Shown piece after piece: positions 34,801 through 41,093 of a stretch of DNA of 47,123 nt. How positions within the stretch are numbered: the first letter of the stretch is position 1; each line of letters begins with the position of its first letter. This stretch comes from a virus. The translations under genes were made by a program, and so were the position numbers. The notes beneath the pieces were generated by a model. That model made no database searches. It had not been told where the DNA came from and saw only the letters and a list, made by a program, of their open reading frames with translations. The stretch is taken from positions 1 to 47,123 of IMG/VR virus record IMGVR_UViG_3300017783_000044. The stretch is one strand, 5' to 3'.

Positions 34801-37393
34801 ATGGAGTTATTCTAAATGCTGGATTATCATTATGATTTACAGATGCTGCAATATTGATGGTAGTACCCTTAAAGTTAGTAGCAACTTCTGTATATGAAAC
34901 AGGATGATTACCACCATCTGATATAAAGAATTTATCTATGTATCCGTATTCTACTACATTTCCTTTATATGAATTTAACTGAATTGCGTCAATATTTAAA
35001 CCAATAGCTTTTTTTGTTTTTGTAAATTCACTTACTGATTGGGTTTCAAAAATAAGACCACTCTTTTTCCATCTTGCTAATAATTTTTGATCAGTAAATG
35101 CAACTTTCTTAGCATCAGCAATACTAAATGGACTGGACCCTGCAGTATTTACAATATCACTCCACCATGTAGGAATCGTAGATGTAGGAACATAGATATA
35201 ATCTTCATAATCATGTTGAGTTAAAAATCCGGATAAACTTTGATATGAAGAAAATCTAGAGTCAGTAACTGTATTTCTAGTCCTATTGAAGTTAGTAGCA
35301 AGTACTAATGATAATCTATCAGATATCTCATTCGTCGTAAAATTATATACTTTGATATTTGGACTATCACTATCAACAAAATTAAAAGTATTCTTAGATT
35401 GCGTATATAAAGCTCCAGATTCTTCTATAAAAAGTTCTCCTGGAAGAGCAAGTACTTGGAATCTTGGGTTTGGAGAGAAATTATCTATTTCTATAGTTAG
35501 TGAGTAATCATATCTATTAGTATCGTAGTATCTCCACAACACTGTTTCATCACCATCATATTGTTTTCCAGATGTATGCACAGGTGCAACTGTTCCAGTT
35601 GTTCCAGAGTTTTCTGAGATATAAAGATTATTATTATAGAATTTATATGTGTTCTTTTCTACTAATTGGTTAGATTGCCATTCCTGGTCAAATTTTGTTC
35701 TACCAAAAGATATTACCTCATCTGATACTTTTAAATCTAATGTTGTTGACCCAGAATATTTGCAATCAAATAATTGATGCATTGATCTAGATTTATATGA
35801 TATTTCTACACCATTAACAAAAATTATTCCATTTGTAAGTGGGAATCCTGAAGCATCATCAACAGTAATGACTACGTTTGATGATGAATTTGTTATTCCA
35901 GTACGTTCTTTAGTTATTACTGTTGATGGAGGTAAATATAGCGCATCTATAGTATTGTTTGTAGAGACATCAAATTCGTATACATCATTAGATATTATTG
36001 TTATACCATCTACACTAATATCAATTCCTTTAACACCAAAAAGTTTATCTGAATCTTGTTTTAATGTGAAAATTTCTGGTAGTCTGTTATTTGGTAATCC
36101 ATACCCATCGAGTAGTTTACATCTTATAATTTGTTTAGATGTAAATCTAGAATTTGAAGTTTTAAACGTATATTCTTTAGGAAATTCAATATTTTGTTCT
36201 TCACCTTTAACAACTAAACCAGTTCTACTTGAGACAGGAGTAGTAAATGATTTTGCAATAAATCCTCTTGCTTTTTCACCATCATCGGTTAAAACCTCTT
36301 CATTTGGGCTAAAATATCCAATAACATCATTTAAAATTAATTCTCCAGTTTTAGGATCAAAATATTCAACTCTACCACTTCCAGTTTTAGATTGATTATA
36401 TACTAGTTCGTTAGAAATAAAATTTCTTGGTCTAACTCTAGAAGATATTGCACCTCTATATAATTCACCTGCATTTGTAACATTAATACTATCAATTATA
36501 CCATTTGTTATCCCAGTTACTTCAATAACAGCAGTTTTATCTGGTCGAATAGAACCAACTTGTTTACCTACACCACTACCAAAAATATCTACTATTGGAG
36601 GATTAAGTAATTCGTTAGAACTATTTTTTCTAGAGTCATAATTAGAACCACCATTTAAAATTGTTGTTGATCCAATGCTTCCACCATAATTACTAATTCC
36701 TAATTCTGCACCAGTCCCTCTTGGTTTTAATTTAATATTAAATTTTTTATCATTAAATAAAATTTTAAATAAAATTTTATGACCGTTTAAACTACCTTTA
36801 GCAGAATAAAAACTTTTTATTTTTGAGATAAAAGCAGATACATCAATAGAATCATCAAGAACTTCTGGTAATAAAACAGCTAATTCAGATTTAATTCTAC
36901 TAAAGAATTCATTTGCATATGCAAATGCAATATTGGTTACTGTTTTATCAGTTTTATGAGATGCAGCGGTAGAAGCAGTTAATACTAAATTTGATTTTGG
37001 TATTGATTTTAATACCAGTGCTGAGGTACCTCTAGTACAATCAACAAATGTAGTATCTGTTTTACTCTCATAAAAAATTATTTCATCTCTAATTTGAATA
37101 AATCCACTCTTAGGAAATCCTACAGTGCTACTTACAGTAACTGTAGTATTACTATCAGTTAACGCTGAAGTTAATTTTGTTGTCTCAACTAATTTATTAG
37201 GTTTAAAATAAGATATATTATAATAATCAATGATATTAGCTACAATATCAAGTGGTTGATATTTAAGTTCTTGTGATTGGTAATATCCAGTTAAAAATGA
37301 TATAAATTTACTATTATTTTCCTGAACAAAATTAGGAAACTGATTTTCAATCAGAGTTGAAATATTTGAAGGGCTTTCTTCTAGATAAATCAT
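25892..37393 (-). CDS. Giant modular baseplate protein in the gp7 slot (3833 residues)
   Basis: One uninterrupted reading frame of 11.5 kb lies between gp6 and gp8, the place of T4 gp7 (1032 residues). The N-terminus, with FPNFVQENNSKFISFLTGYY (about 20-39), recurs in marine T4-like phages. Visible parts in order are: a GF..I..E.I.Y..CTRG module near 91-124; a second near 501-551; Gly-rich GxGYxSAPxI units around 1100-1220; a YHYH-like domain near 1288-1461; about eleven repeated NGVxQxPxxDYTxSGxxITF modules from about 2200 to 3525; and a terminal GCTRGVAGTT module. It probably forms or decorates the outer baseplate. Equivalence to gp7 is by position, not by visible similarity. Its start overlaps the gp6 stop (ATGA). 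Confidence 0.87.
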   Translation of the reverse strand: MIYLEESPSNISTLIENQFPNFVQENNSKFISFLTGYYQSQELKYQPLDIVANIIDYYNISYFKPNKLVETTKLTSALTDSNTTVTVSSTVGFPKSGFIQIRDEIIFYESKTDTTFVDCTRGTSALVLKSIPKSNLVLTASTAASHKTDKTVTNIAFAYANEFFSRIKSELAVLLPEVLDDSIDVSAFISKIKSFYSAKGSLNGHKILFKILFNDKKFNIKLKPRGTGAELGISNYGGSIGSTTILNGGSNYDSRKNSSNELLNPPIVDIFGSGVGKQVGSIRPDKTAVIEVTGITNGIIDSINVTNAGELYRGAISSRVRPRNFISNELVYNQSKTGSGRVEYFDPKTGELILNDVIGYFSPNEEVLTDDGEKARGFIAKSFTTPVSSRTGLVVKGEEQNIEFPKEYTFKTSNSRFTSKQIIRCKLLDGYGLPNNRLPEIFTLKQDSDKLFGVKGIDISVDGITIISNDVYEFDVSTNNTIDALYLPPSTVITKERTGITNSSSNVVITVDDASGFPLTNGIIFVNGVEISYKSRSMHQLFDCKYSGSTTLDLKVSDEVISFGRTKFDQEWQSNQLVEKNTYKFYNNNLYISENSGTTGTVAPVHTSGKQYDGDETVLWRYYDTNRYDYSLTIEIDNFSPNPRFQVLALPGELFIEESGALYTQSKNTFNFVDSDSPNIKVYNFTTNEISDRLSLVLATNFNRTRNTVTDSRFSSYQSLSGFLTQHDYEDYIYVPTSTIPTWWSDIVNTAGSSPFSIADAKKVAFTDQKLLARWKKSGLIFETQSVSEFTKTKKAIGLNIDAIQLNSYKGNVVEYGYIDKFFISDGGNHPVSYTEVATNFKGTTINIAASVNHNDNPAFRITPSSLDTGVTQSDETNNKNFTKISAGISKINFTKIYNHFKSDLENFTEKPNIEVVNNNPQLVLSFTDYGNLNNTDVINFTNHNLKTCDEITFTSDDNYFVSLISNTKYFVQTIDTDNFTIHKTKSDALLNINKVSLKRNPVSSFNSSPIIDTNIKFKFERNQQNPLNFEESELELSYKNGKIDNIVIKKSGKGYIELPEIKIFGGGLANPISIPFSVDKDIFVELSGPLTSYHNFDNENFNVIENFTVIDKNYSIAPTVTINGGVDAEATSLISQGKLTSISLLSFGSLYNVPPKVEVIGNGENTIDAVVESIINDSGSVVGFNIINEGSGYQSAPRIKITSAGSGGSITAKLREWTFNLVRELNKYDRIDDFGGYVYDSGDSTPSSNNPNSFKVIDYKLDFPASDDQKQYHLIQNADKLLARHIRDKKGITGTDAQVIAAYTHSPAIAISYDGIPIYGSNKVNQDRTKPSTVDGGTNPLEEIKSRYKFKHDTTSSSVSGEQSIVVGGTTYYINRIGGPSLSDYPMGTFIEDYEFVEGNNDALDIHNGRFSITPEFPAGRYVYYATRESYDPVTNALIANQSVSFNGFPYFIGDTFAGEYDTYMNTRCRTNDKIPSRFTRIFEKKVDPSPLLGFPGLSANDEYPSEDNKIVKTVFSTDKVTPGSVDSVIIENKGSNYRVGDRLEVNNDRTFGSGFSAFISKVGGKKIIAVINSINDDYRKVTFRTTENHNLIVGDYINFDYTAMTNSDSPVEVNLHEIQFNNPSNPKSVSNKLVELTNIDLFLRKNQNINTFKDKKVFSLNLNFRYIYKLNLRANSEFKLTYDIESVNEYFTLEKSPADTIILNAQKIPNRLYLHLTAGTSGQQYIYELNIVKDYFGLHKVFSVDNFRKEFTVEFPESTEFYEKEKIFYNIKSFGASGPIEEVSISNKGFNYRRLPVVTGVIKKGTIDTPAGDGQAIIQTDSNSIGKLKNIKYNSIGTSLTSNKNVNYYINTPAAAKVINNFEIYDVEIINGGKNYDNTITLIASEDGVQKTTTLEAKVNVGTISDITVVNGGSNFSKEPTITIVSKFGSDAVLKAKIRRKNITPGTIIKGKSSGFADTDLFPVQVETKVVDFDPDTSTIQFDEFIGQFDDNDMMFTPDGEQYGKIVSIKRSKVYSKVSPTATINFERADISGNTSEYLQKITDSDYYQDWSYSLTSSRDTKEWKVEQNINTHPAGFKQFGKKIIETRKSFFNNPADAFKGSVIFTATLSDNIDLKLQKAPCTTQKVLFPVKTGFIVGKYYYGAKTGAMGLVTNIGETFVEFLILNSIKFELGELVIRVNVNFDGSKTQHTTKMLSFVNGILQELNVSYITALTDDTTPVLQYIPKFDINNEIIVLNKSSTDYDVMDTNTLPVGETFFTLKKNNVVYPITSGTKEQFIISIAGSVQRTDDIGTIGNNTVTLSNPLTYESDIFAFRHSNLKKLTFTGSGDTYQLNYTPSSACQLLIFVNGASQSHLTALDDYDIQNGDEIKLQESINQSDIFGWFLDETATCNTVDTSTLTNNKALNVSPCNSQNVTQFIESNTSKKPKSIFELRRKQIDGTLHPSDNGTHIDGFDTRFTYTSPGQSSSYVEVLDPIAFNSSSTAFTLKSGGVNYVPSNGKESLVVYLENSIVDPDAYNISGSTITFTTAYPTNQECTIIDFVSSFRSNTDNERGSIIDRLNVGQDGSRRTFNLSDRGVPKYVKNIADVFNIKDGALKIPSNGYTDHRNLILSSHTISDNKITFIDAPSVSENNLLLYFNRQLLPEPSKNVILDKFICHDGTSTQYPITNAGIRFTPANVNNLFVLRSGVIQKPGTDYTISGSTITFDVPPVVQDNILLFYSYNGLDQNIMLDSLTGIDGSQTTHALYDSGSLFTPPSVDDLMVSRNGIIQNPTQDFTVSGSNITFTTALQTTDSVFIVYTHGSEELTISSDASVSSTVHRYTLSSALATNDEDNIILFADGVPRFHTLGDFTIQNSNTELHLNHADGITPTQVFVVKYPSVLIVDDPAECPNGTRKNFRLLYNNLNLNVTNVASNADILVSVNGVVQHPGQQYTLTANRGQIQFTTAPQHDDEVFMIRMLDNALINLTNVSGNQYTISSSQTTEKENVVVFSNNTWKFEELGDFTWNNDSTITLNSAHTTGNLFAIKFYGVVNLLDPLNSPFNNTNTIFNLMDGEKFLSPTGATYNASNGNLVLTIPNHGLSNGSVVKIASDSLSFTCSMDGNYRVKTYPRTTDPVYGNTITVGSATTNTITLPIGTSPLVNYTPGANTTYNTVTGDLVLDIGTTGASALYVGEQIKLSNGALTFTCASDNNVAQLSHPRAFVDPHTPESATYIASTGIVTITLTGHGFVNDDWIKLEDGALTFTCTKDSDGSNHAYPRSTDPISGKFIQIFNATTDTFDIDVGASPSGEQYAHTFVSAVTSSLKRKRDRHDTPLVITSIDTTVGTITVNVGPSPEKSIHTFVSALSNSVITGGNYVHTFVSAKPRSVIVEFDQENYVPVGTTSNDNVPHESSILVVKNGKILDPGVDYTLSGDIKSQIQFTTAPISTDVISVRCVGSFDKLDTLNNQSGTSFGLKKGGVDYYPDADIARPRDFENQILVIKDGEIQSPLYDYYIFNSNIKFVSSVSFTKLVILDFRGTYKDIRTFSRNNQISIGDELILDGEDSRVVTAILSPTVLTTSSYSGTTPVQTVATTTISNGNISSMNITNDGSGYLNTVKLKTVGTGRGGRSAGKISFTGGGNVISAEVTDPGHNIFNNHIVFPTVNANVYKKQPLNSTEVRRATKLSSDINANVETISLDNTTGLPSNSPTITVSQTGNNNSTPSGSGAQFKVYISGGELRKIDILSAGSGYDDRETTIALTGGGGTGCVLEPVIDGSGVFTAVNIKNPGIGYDTFRIIINNEVIEYTTVTSNQVDGCTRGVAGTTAVSHSAQIESPDDTSTYTPVYFDSYL
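26820..30800 (-). repeat. Array of about eleven diverged coding modules of 65-85 residues
   Basis: Protein-level repeats in the giant share the pattern FxLxxGG...VxVNGVxQxPxxDYTxSGSxITFTxAP...VxV. Clear copies include those with VIQKPGTDYTISGSTITF, IIQNPTQDFTVSGSNITF and VVQHPGQQYTLTANRGQIQF. One copy is split by an inserted block at about 27265-28202. Confidence 0.78.
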
Positions 37394-39510
37394 GAGCAGG
37401 AATATGGATTTGTTTCTGGAGTGTAGTCTTCAAGATCGTCATAATCATTAGGATCATTAATAATTGGATCGTCAATCACGTCATCTATAACTGGTGGAAT
37501 GGATATGATTGGCAACTGTACAGTACTTCCACCAGGTCCTGGACCTAGAATTGGTGATGTTGGATCGCCGGGGACAATTCCACCATCCCCTGTATCACTA
37601 TCACCTGGGGGTGGATCAGATAAAATATCATCACCTGGTAGAAATGGTCCATCATCATCAAGTAAGTCTGGAATGTCTGGATCATCATTACTATCCTCAA
37701 CAATAATTTCTTCAATATCTACTTCCGGTACAACATCACCCGGTGTTGGGAAATCAATAACCTCAGGTATTACTACAATATTTATTGGATCCGAATCATC
37801 GTCAGAATCACAAGGTTGAATAGTATAATTTAATTCTCCTGTCTCAGGATTTATATCACCAACAACATCAATAACTACTCCATTCATATCAACCAAATAA
37901 ATGTTAGTATCTATTTCACAATCTGCAGTTTTTTGACTTAGAGCAGCCAAAAATACAGGCACACCTATTCCTTTATGACAAAATGGGTCGGAAAGAGCAA
38001 AATATTTATCTTTAGAAGAAGTATTTAATTTTGTAGCAAAATCGGTAGTGTATTTTGTTAATACACCAGTTTCAAATTGAACACTTCTTTGTAGATATGT
38101 TGGAACATTTACATATTCAATTGCTTGATCTATAGATTTAAGTCTGCATCTTAATGATAAATCAGAATATTTGCCACCAAAAGAATTGAACTCTTTATTT
38201 TGTATATAATTTGATACAACTTCGTTTACTGATGATTGTAGCTCAGATACTCTATTTCTTGTTTTTGTGGAATCGTATATTATAATTGGTTTAATTACTA
38301 CTTTATAGTCTTGAGGATCTACAATTTTTACTGTTATAGACCCGACTTTAAATTTATCTAATTCTAATATAATTCTTTCTTTTTCACTAACACTTACTTT
38401 ATCACCAACTTTTGGTAATATGGAAATGTAAATTTCTCCAAATCTTTTTGGTTTTAAATTTTCACCACCAATAACTCTAACAAGATCAGCATTTGGATAA
38501 ATTCTCTGTATTATAGATTCATAATCAGAAACAGTAACTGCTCTCTCCTGTGATGCATAAGATCTAGGTGCCCTAAATTTTATAGATCGAGAAGTTTCAA
38601 AAGCAGATCCACCATCTGATACTTTAGATAATAACGTATATGAAATATCTCCATATGTTATATTAGTAGGAGTTCCTATTACAGGTACCCCCTTTACAAC
38701 ACCAGAAAATTTAAAATTAGTAATACCATTAGCTTCTTGGCCAGATGTGACCATATATCTTATTTTTATAATCTCGCCGTTTCTTACTTTTCGTCCGATT
38801 GCATCATCACCAAATATAACCTCATATTTTTGATCTTGAACTTCTTCCACGAAGAAAACTTCATCAGAATTACTAATATCTACAATAGTATTTTTCTTGG
38901 TATAATCTACTTCTTTATTATTAGTTGGATCTGATATTACAGCAACACGAATAGATTCTACATCAACAGAATTATTTGGTATGAAAAATCTTTGATTTTC
39001 ATTTGATTCATCTACCACATAACTAATTGTTAATTCTGTACCTTCAAAAATTTCAACATCATCAAATGTAATTGATGATTTTCCTTTTGATGATAATTCT
39101 AATTTATCACGAAGTGTAAACGTATAATTTTTTCCCGCAGAACTAGCAGTTAAAACAGCACCTGGATCTATCCTAATAAATTCATAGTTAGAATATACTG
39201 AACGACTAGTATCAATAGTTATGTTTAATTTAACCCTAGAAGACGTATATGAGTTAGGTGTATACCCCAACCTTTTTGATATTGAAACAATATTATCACG
39301 AAGGACAGCAGTATCTAAATTTAACTCATTTGCTGCCATATTAACGTTATATGTCGTATATAACGTATTATATGCTAAGACATCAACTAACATTGATAGG
39401 TTTGACCCTTCAAAGTTATATCCAGTAAATTCTGATTTATTCTTGATGTAGTTCTTTATAGAACTCCTAACTTGATCAAACTCAAGCGCTGATATTATTG
39501 GTAGTTCCAT
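37390..39510 (-). CDS. 6: Baseplate wedge protein gp6
   Basis: At 706 residues (T4 gp6 is 660) this forms the wedge ring around the baseplate hub and belongs to the J-like baseplate family. Signatures are LSMLVDVLAYNTLYTTYNVN (38-57), the following MAANELNLDTAVLRDNIVS, ARAL-like APRSYASQERAVTVSDYESI and RIYPNADLVRVIGGE. The core ends near residue 560. The last 140 or so residues form an unusual Asp/Pro/Ile-rich acidic tail (DNA 37390-37825). The gene follows gp25 by five bases, and its stop overlaps the giant gene start. Confidence 0.95.
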   Translation of the reverse strand: MELPIISALEFDQVRSSIKNYIKNKSEFTGYNFEGSNLSMLVDVLAYNTLYTTYNVNMAANELNLDTAVLRDNIVSISKRLGYTPNSYTSSRVKLNITIDTSRSVYSNYEFIRIDPGAVLTASSAGKNYTFTLRDKLELSSKGKSSITFDDVEIFEGTELTISYVVDESNENQRFFIPNNSVDVESIRVAVISDPTNNKEVDYTKKNTIVDISNSDEVFFVEEVQDQKYEVIFGDDAIGRKVRNGEIIKIRYMVTSGQEANGITNFKFSGVVKGVPVIGTPTNITYGDISYTLLSKVSDGGSAFETSRSIKFRAPRSYASQERAVTVSDYESIIQRIYPNADLVRVIGGENLKPKRFGEIYISILPKVGDKVSVSEKERIILELDKFKVGSITVKIVDPQDYKVVIKPIIIYDSTKTRNRVSELQSSVNEVVSNYIQNKEFNSFGGKYSDLSLRCRLKSIDQAIEYVNVPTYLQRSVQFETGVLTKYTTDFATKLNTSSKDKYFALSDPFCHKGIGVPVFLAALSQKTADCEIDTNIYLVDMNGVVIDVVGDINPETGELNYTIQPCDSDDDSDPINIVVIPEVIDFPTPGDVVPEVDIEEIIVEDSNDDPDIPDLLDDDGPFLPGDDILSDPPPGDSDTGDGGIVPGDPTSPILGPGPGGSTVQLPIISIPPVIDDVIDDPIINDPNDYDDLEDYTPETNPYSCS

Positions 39511-39514
39511 TTAA

Positions 39515-39964
39515 TTAACTTTCTCGAACTAAGATGAATGATAGATTTTGAACCTCTGGCGGCAAACCAACAATCAAATATTCAATATCAACGTCAAATT
39601 TATTTAAGTCATCATTCACATCAACAGTTATATTCTGTAAACTTATTCTTGGTTCATAAATTGAAAGTACAGTTTCTATCTCATCAATAAGTTTATTTGC
39701 CGCAATGTTAGTATTTAATTCAAATAGATATGATGTAGTATTGGTTCCAAGATCAGGATTAAAAGGTCTTTCACTAACTTGTGTTAAAACTAAATTTTTA
39801 ACAGCTTGTTTAATTGCCTCTTCATTTTTAAGCACAACGATATCACCAGTCACTGGATTTTTGGTGAAATTAAAACTAAAATCTTTGAAAGATCTTGAAA
39901 TTTTACCTAAAAATTCAGACTCTAATGATCTTTTGTTTGATACTGATCCGAGATACTGAGGCAT
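39515..39964 (-). CDS. 25: Baseplate wedge protein gp25
   Basis: At 149 residues (T4 gp25 is 132) this is a small wedge protein of the gp25 family, conserved across contractile injection systems and contacting sheath and gp6. It shows ERPFNPDLGTN (65-75) and the family EPR motif in YEPRISL (103-109). The ATG at 39964 is followed by MPQYLGSVSN. It lies 36 bases after the 216-residue gene and five bases before gp6. Confidence 0.96.
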   Translation of the reverse strand: MPQYLGSVSNKRSLESEFLGKISRSFKDFSFNFTKNPVTGDIVVLKNEEAIKQAVKNLVLTQVSERPFNPDLGTNTTSYLFELNTNIAANKLIDEIETVLSIYEPRISLQNITVDVNDDLNKFDVDIEYLIVGLPPEVQNLSFILVRES

Positions 39965-40000
39965 TTATTAAAGTTTTTACCCGTATACTATATATGTCAG

Positions 40001-40651
40001 TTAGGAGGATGTTTCCGTCTCTGTTTTCCAAAAATACTCATCTGTTTTACCAAGACGACCCCACTTCGTGCCGTTTTCGACTTGGTAGTATTTAGTAGAA
40101 ACTTTAAAATCGGGAGTTTTTGGAGTTTCGGGTGTAATAGAGAGATCATAAATTCGCATTCTATTATTTGGATATAGAGCAAACTGACCGTTTTCTATTA
40201 GCACACAATTATGTGATTTATGTTCGTCTGGAACTTCACTTACATTAGTGTCGATAGAATTAATATCATTATGATAATTATCCAATGTAAACAAATATTC
40301 TCCCTTTAGTAGTCCATGATCACGAGTTCTTAATTCAAAATCCATAGAAGCTATAAATTGTTTTTGAACCGCAATAACTCCATAATCCATACAATTCCAA
40401 AATTGCAGGTTAGGTAGGTCTAAATCGGGTTGAGGGGTCTCTGGGCGGTCCAGGAACGCACTGATTGGGAGCTTATCATACATTGCACCATATTCTGGTA
40501 AATAGGTCTCAAAATAAAAAGCACGTCCAGGTATGGACTTTGCCGATACCCAGACGCCCTCTACAAATTCGCCAAAACCAGATTGATGATCAGTGAGATA
40601 TTCTTTTCTCACATACACTTTTTTCGCTGGTAAATTGACGACTAAATTCAT
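40001..40651 (-). CDS. Conserved cyanophage protein of unknown function, baseplate cluster
   Basis: This 216-residue protein is encoded between PAAR and gp25. It has KVYVRKEYLTDHQSGFGEF (11-29), AFYFETYLPEYGAMYDKLP (45-63) and FWNCMDYGVIAVQKQF (84-99). The C-terminal half has YLFTLDNYHNDIN followed by NQFALYPNNRMRIYDLSIT-like strands. It has no signal peptide, membrane segment or catalytic motif. I recall relatives at this site in other cyanophages but no function. Its context suggests virion assembly. Its start overlaps the stop of the 44-residue gene (ATGA), so the two are translationally linked. Confidence 0.8.
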   Translation of the reverse strand: MNLVVNLPAKKVYVRKEYLTDHQSGFGEFVEGVWVSAKSIPGRAFYFETYLPEYGAMYDKLPISAFLDRPETPQPDLDLPNLQFWNCMDYGVIAVQKQFIASMDFELRTRDHGLLKGEYLFTLDNYHNDINSIDTNVSEVPDEHKSHNCVLIENGQFALYPNNRMRIYDLSITPETPKTPDFKVSTKYYQVENGTKWGRLGKTDEYFWKTETETSS

Positions 40652-40782
40652 TTACCTTGACCTCGATATGCTTTTTTAGCACTATTACGAGAAGTTGCCG
40701 CATGTTTGGTATTTTGAGAATTACCTTGACGGGTCATTTTTGGTTTTCCGGGAATGTAGTTCCCATTTTTCATCATTGCCAT
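40648..40782 (-). CDS. Very small basic protein (44 residues)
   Basis: This short reading frame of 44 residues starts MAMMKNGNYIPGKPKMTRQG and is rich in Lys, Arg, Asn, Gln and Ala, with KHAATSRNSAKKAYRGQGK at the end. Three features support it: it fills the gap between PAAR and the 216-residue gene, its stop overlaps the next ATG by four bases, and its composition is not random. ATG codons at residues 3 and 4 are alternative starts. It is predicted disordered; it may bind nucleic acid or another virion protein. No clear Shine-Dalgarno sequence is seen. Confidence 0.65.
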   Translation of the reverse strand: MAMMKNGNYIPGKPKMTRQGNSQNTKHAATSRNSAKKAYRGQGK

Positions 40783-40823
40783 AAGATTTATTCGATTAAC
40801 AACAGTATACTATAGGAAGAGCA

Positions 40824-41093
40824 TTAGGTCAAGACTCTCGGGTTACCAGATACCCTCTTATGGAAACAAGTATCAAAATCTCCTATTCTGGTAACAGGAA
40901 ATCCATTCATCAGGACTCTTGGTTGCGTTGTTGTAGTAACAGCAATGTGAGTTGGTTTTGAGTCATGTGGTGCTACAATATCACCGACTGTACTAGTTGG
41001 TCTTCCACCTACAATAATATTTGGAGTTGCTGTAGAAATTACTGGAGCAGCATGACTATTGATGTCTCCTATACAAACTTGTGGTCTAGGCAT
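40824..41093 (-). CDS. PAAR-type tail spike tip protein (gp5.4-like)
   Basis: This 89-residue protein has repeated GD and PH/HD patterns: CIGDINSHAAPVIS, STVGDIVAPHDSKPTHIAV and RIGDFDTCFHKR. They form the small PAAR cone, which caps the central spike of contractile tails and binds a metal through His and Cys residues. T4 gp5.4 (97 residues) is the counterpart. His14, His43, His48 and Cys81-His83 are candidate ligands. It is adjacent to a large structural gene (one-base overlap with the 1332-residue gene) and near gp25. Confidence 0.9.
   Translation of the reverse strand: MPRPQVCIGDINSHAAPVISTATPNIIVGGRPTSTVGDIVAPHDSKPTHIAVTTTTQPRVLMNGFPVTRIGDFDTCFHKRVSGNPRVLT

Noticed and set aside
35868-36395. 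A plus-strand frame of 175 codons within the giant gene
   Set aside because: It is antisense to a continuous 3833-residue frame with recognisable modules. It has no domain or gene context, as all genes here lie on the minus strand.
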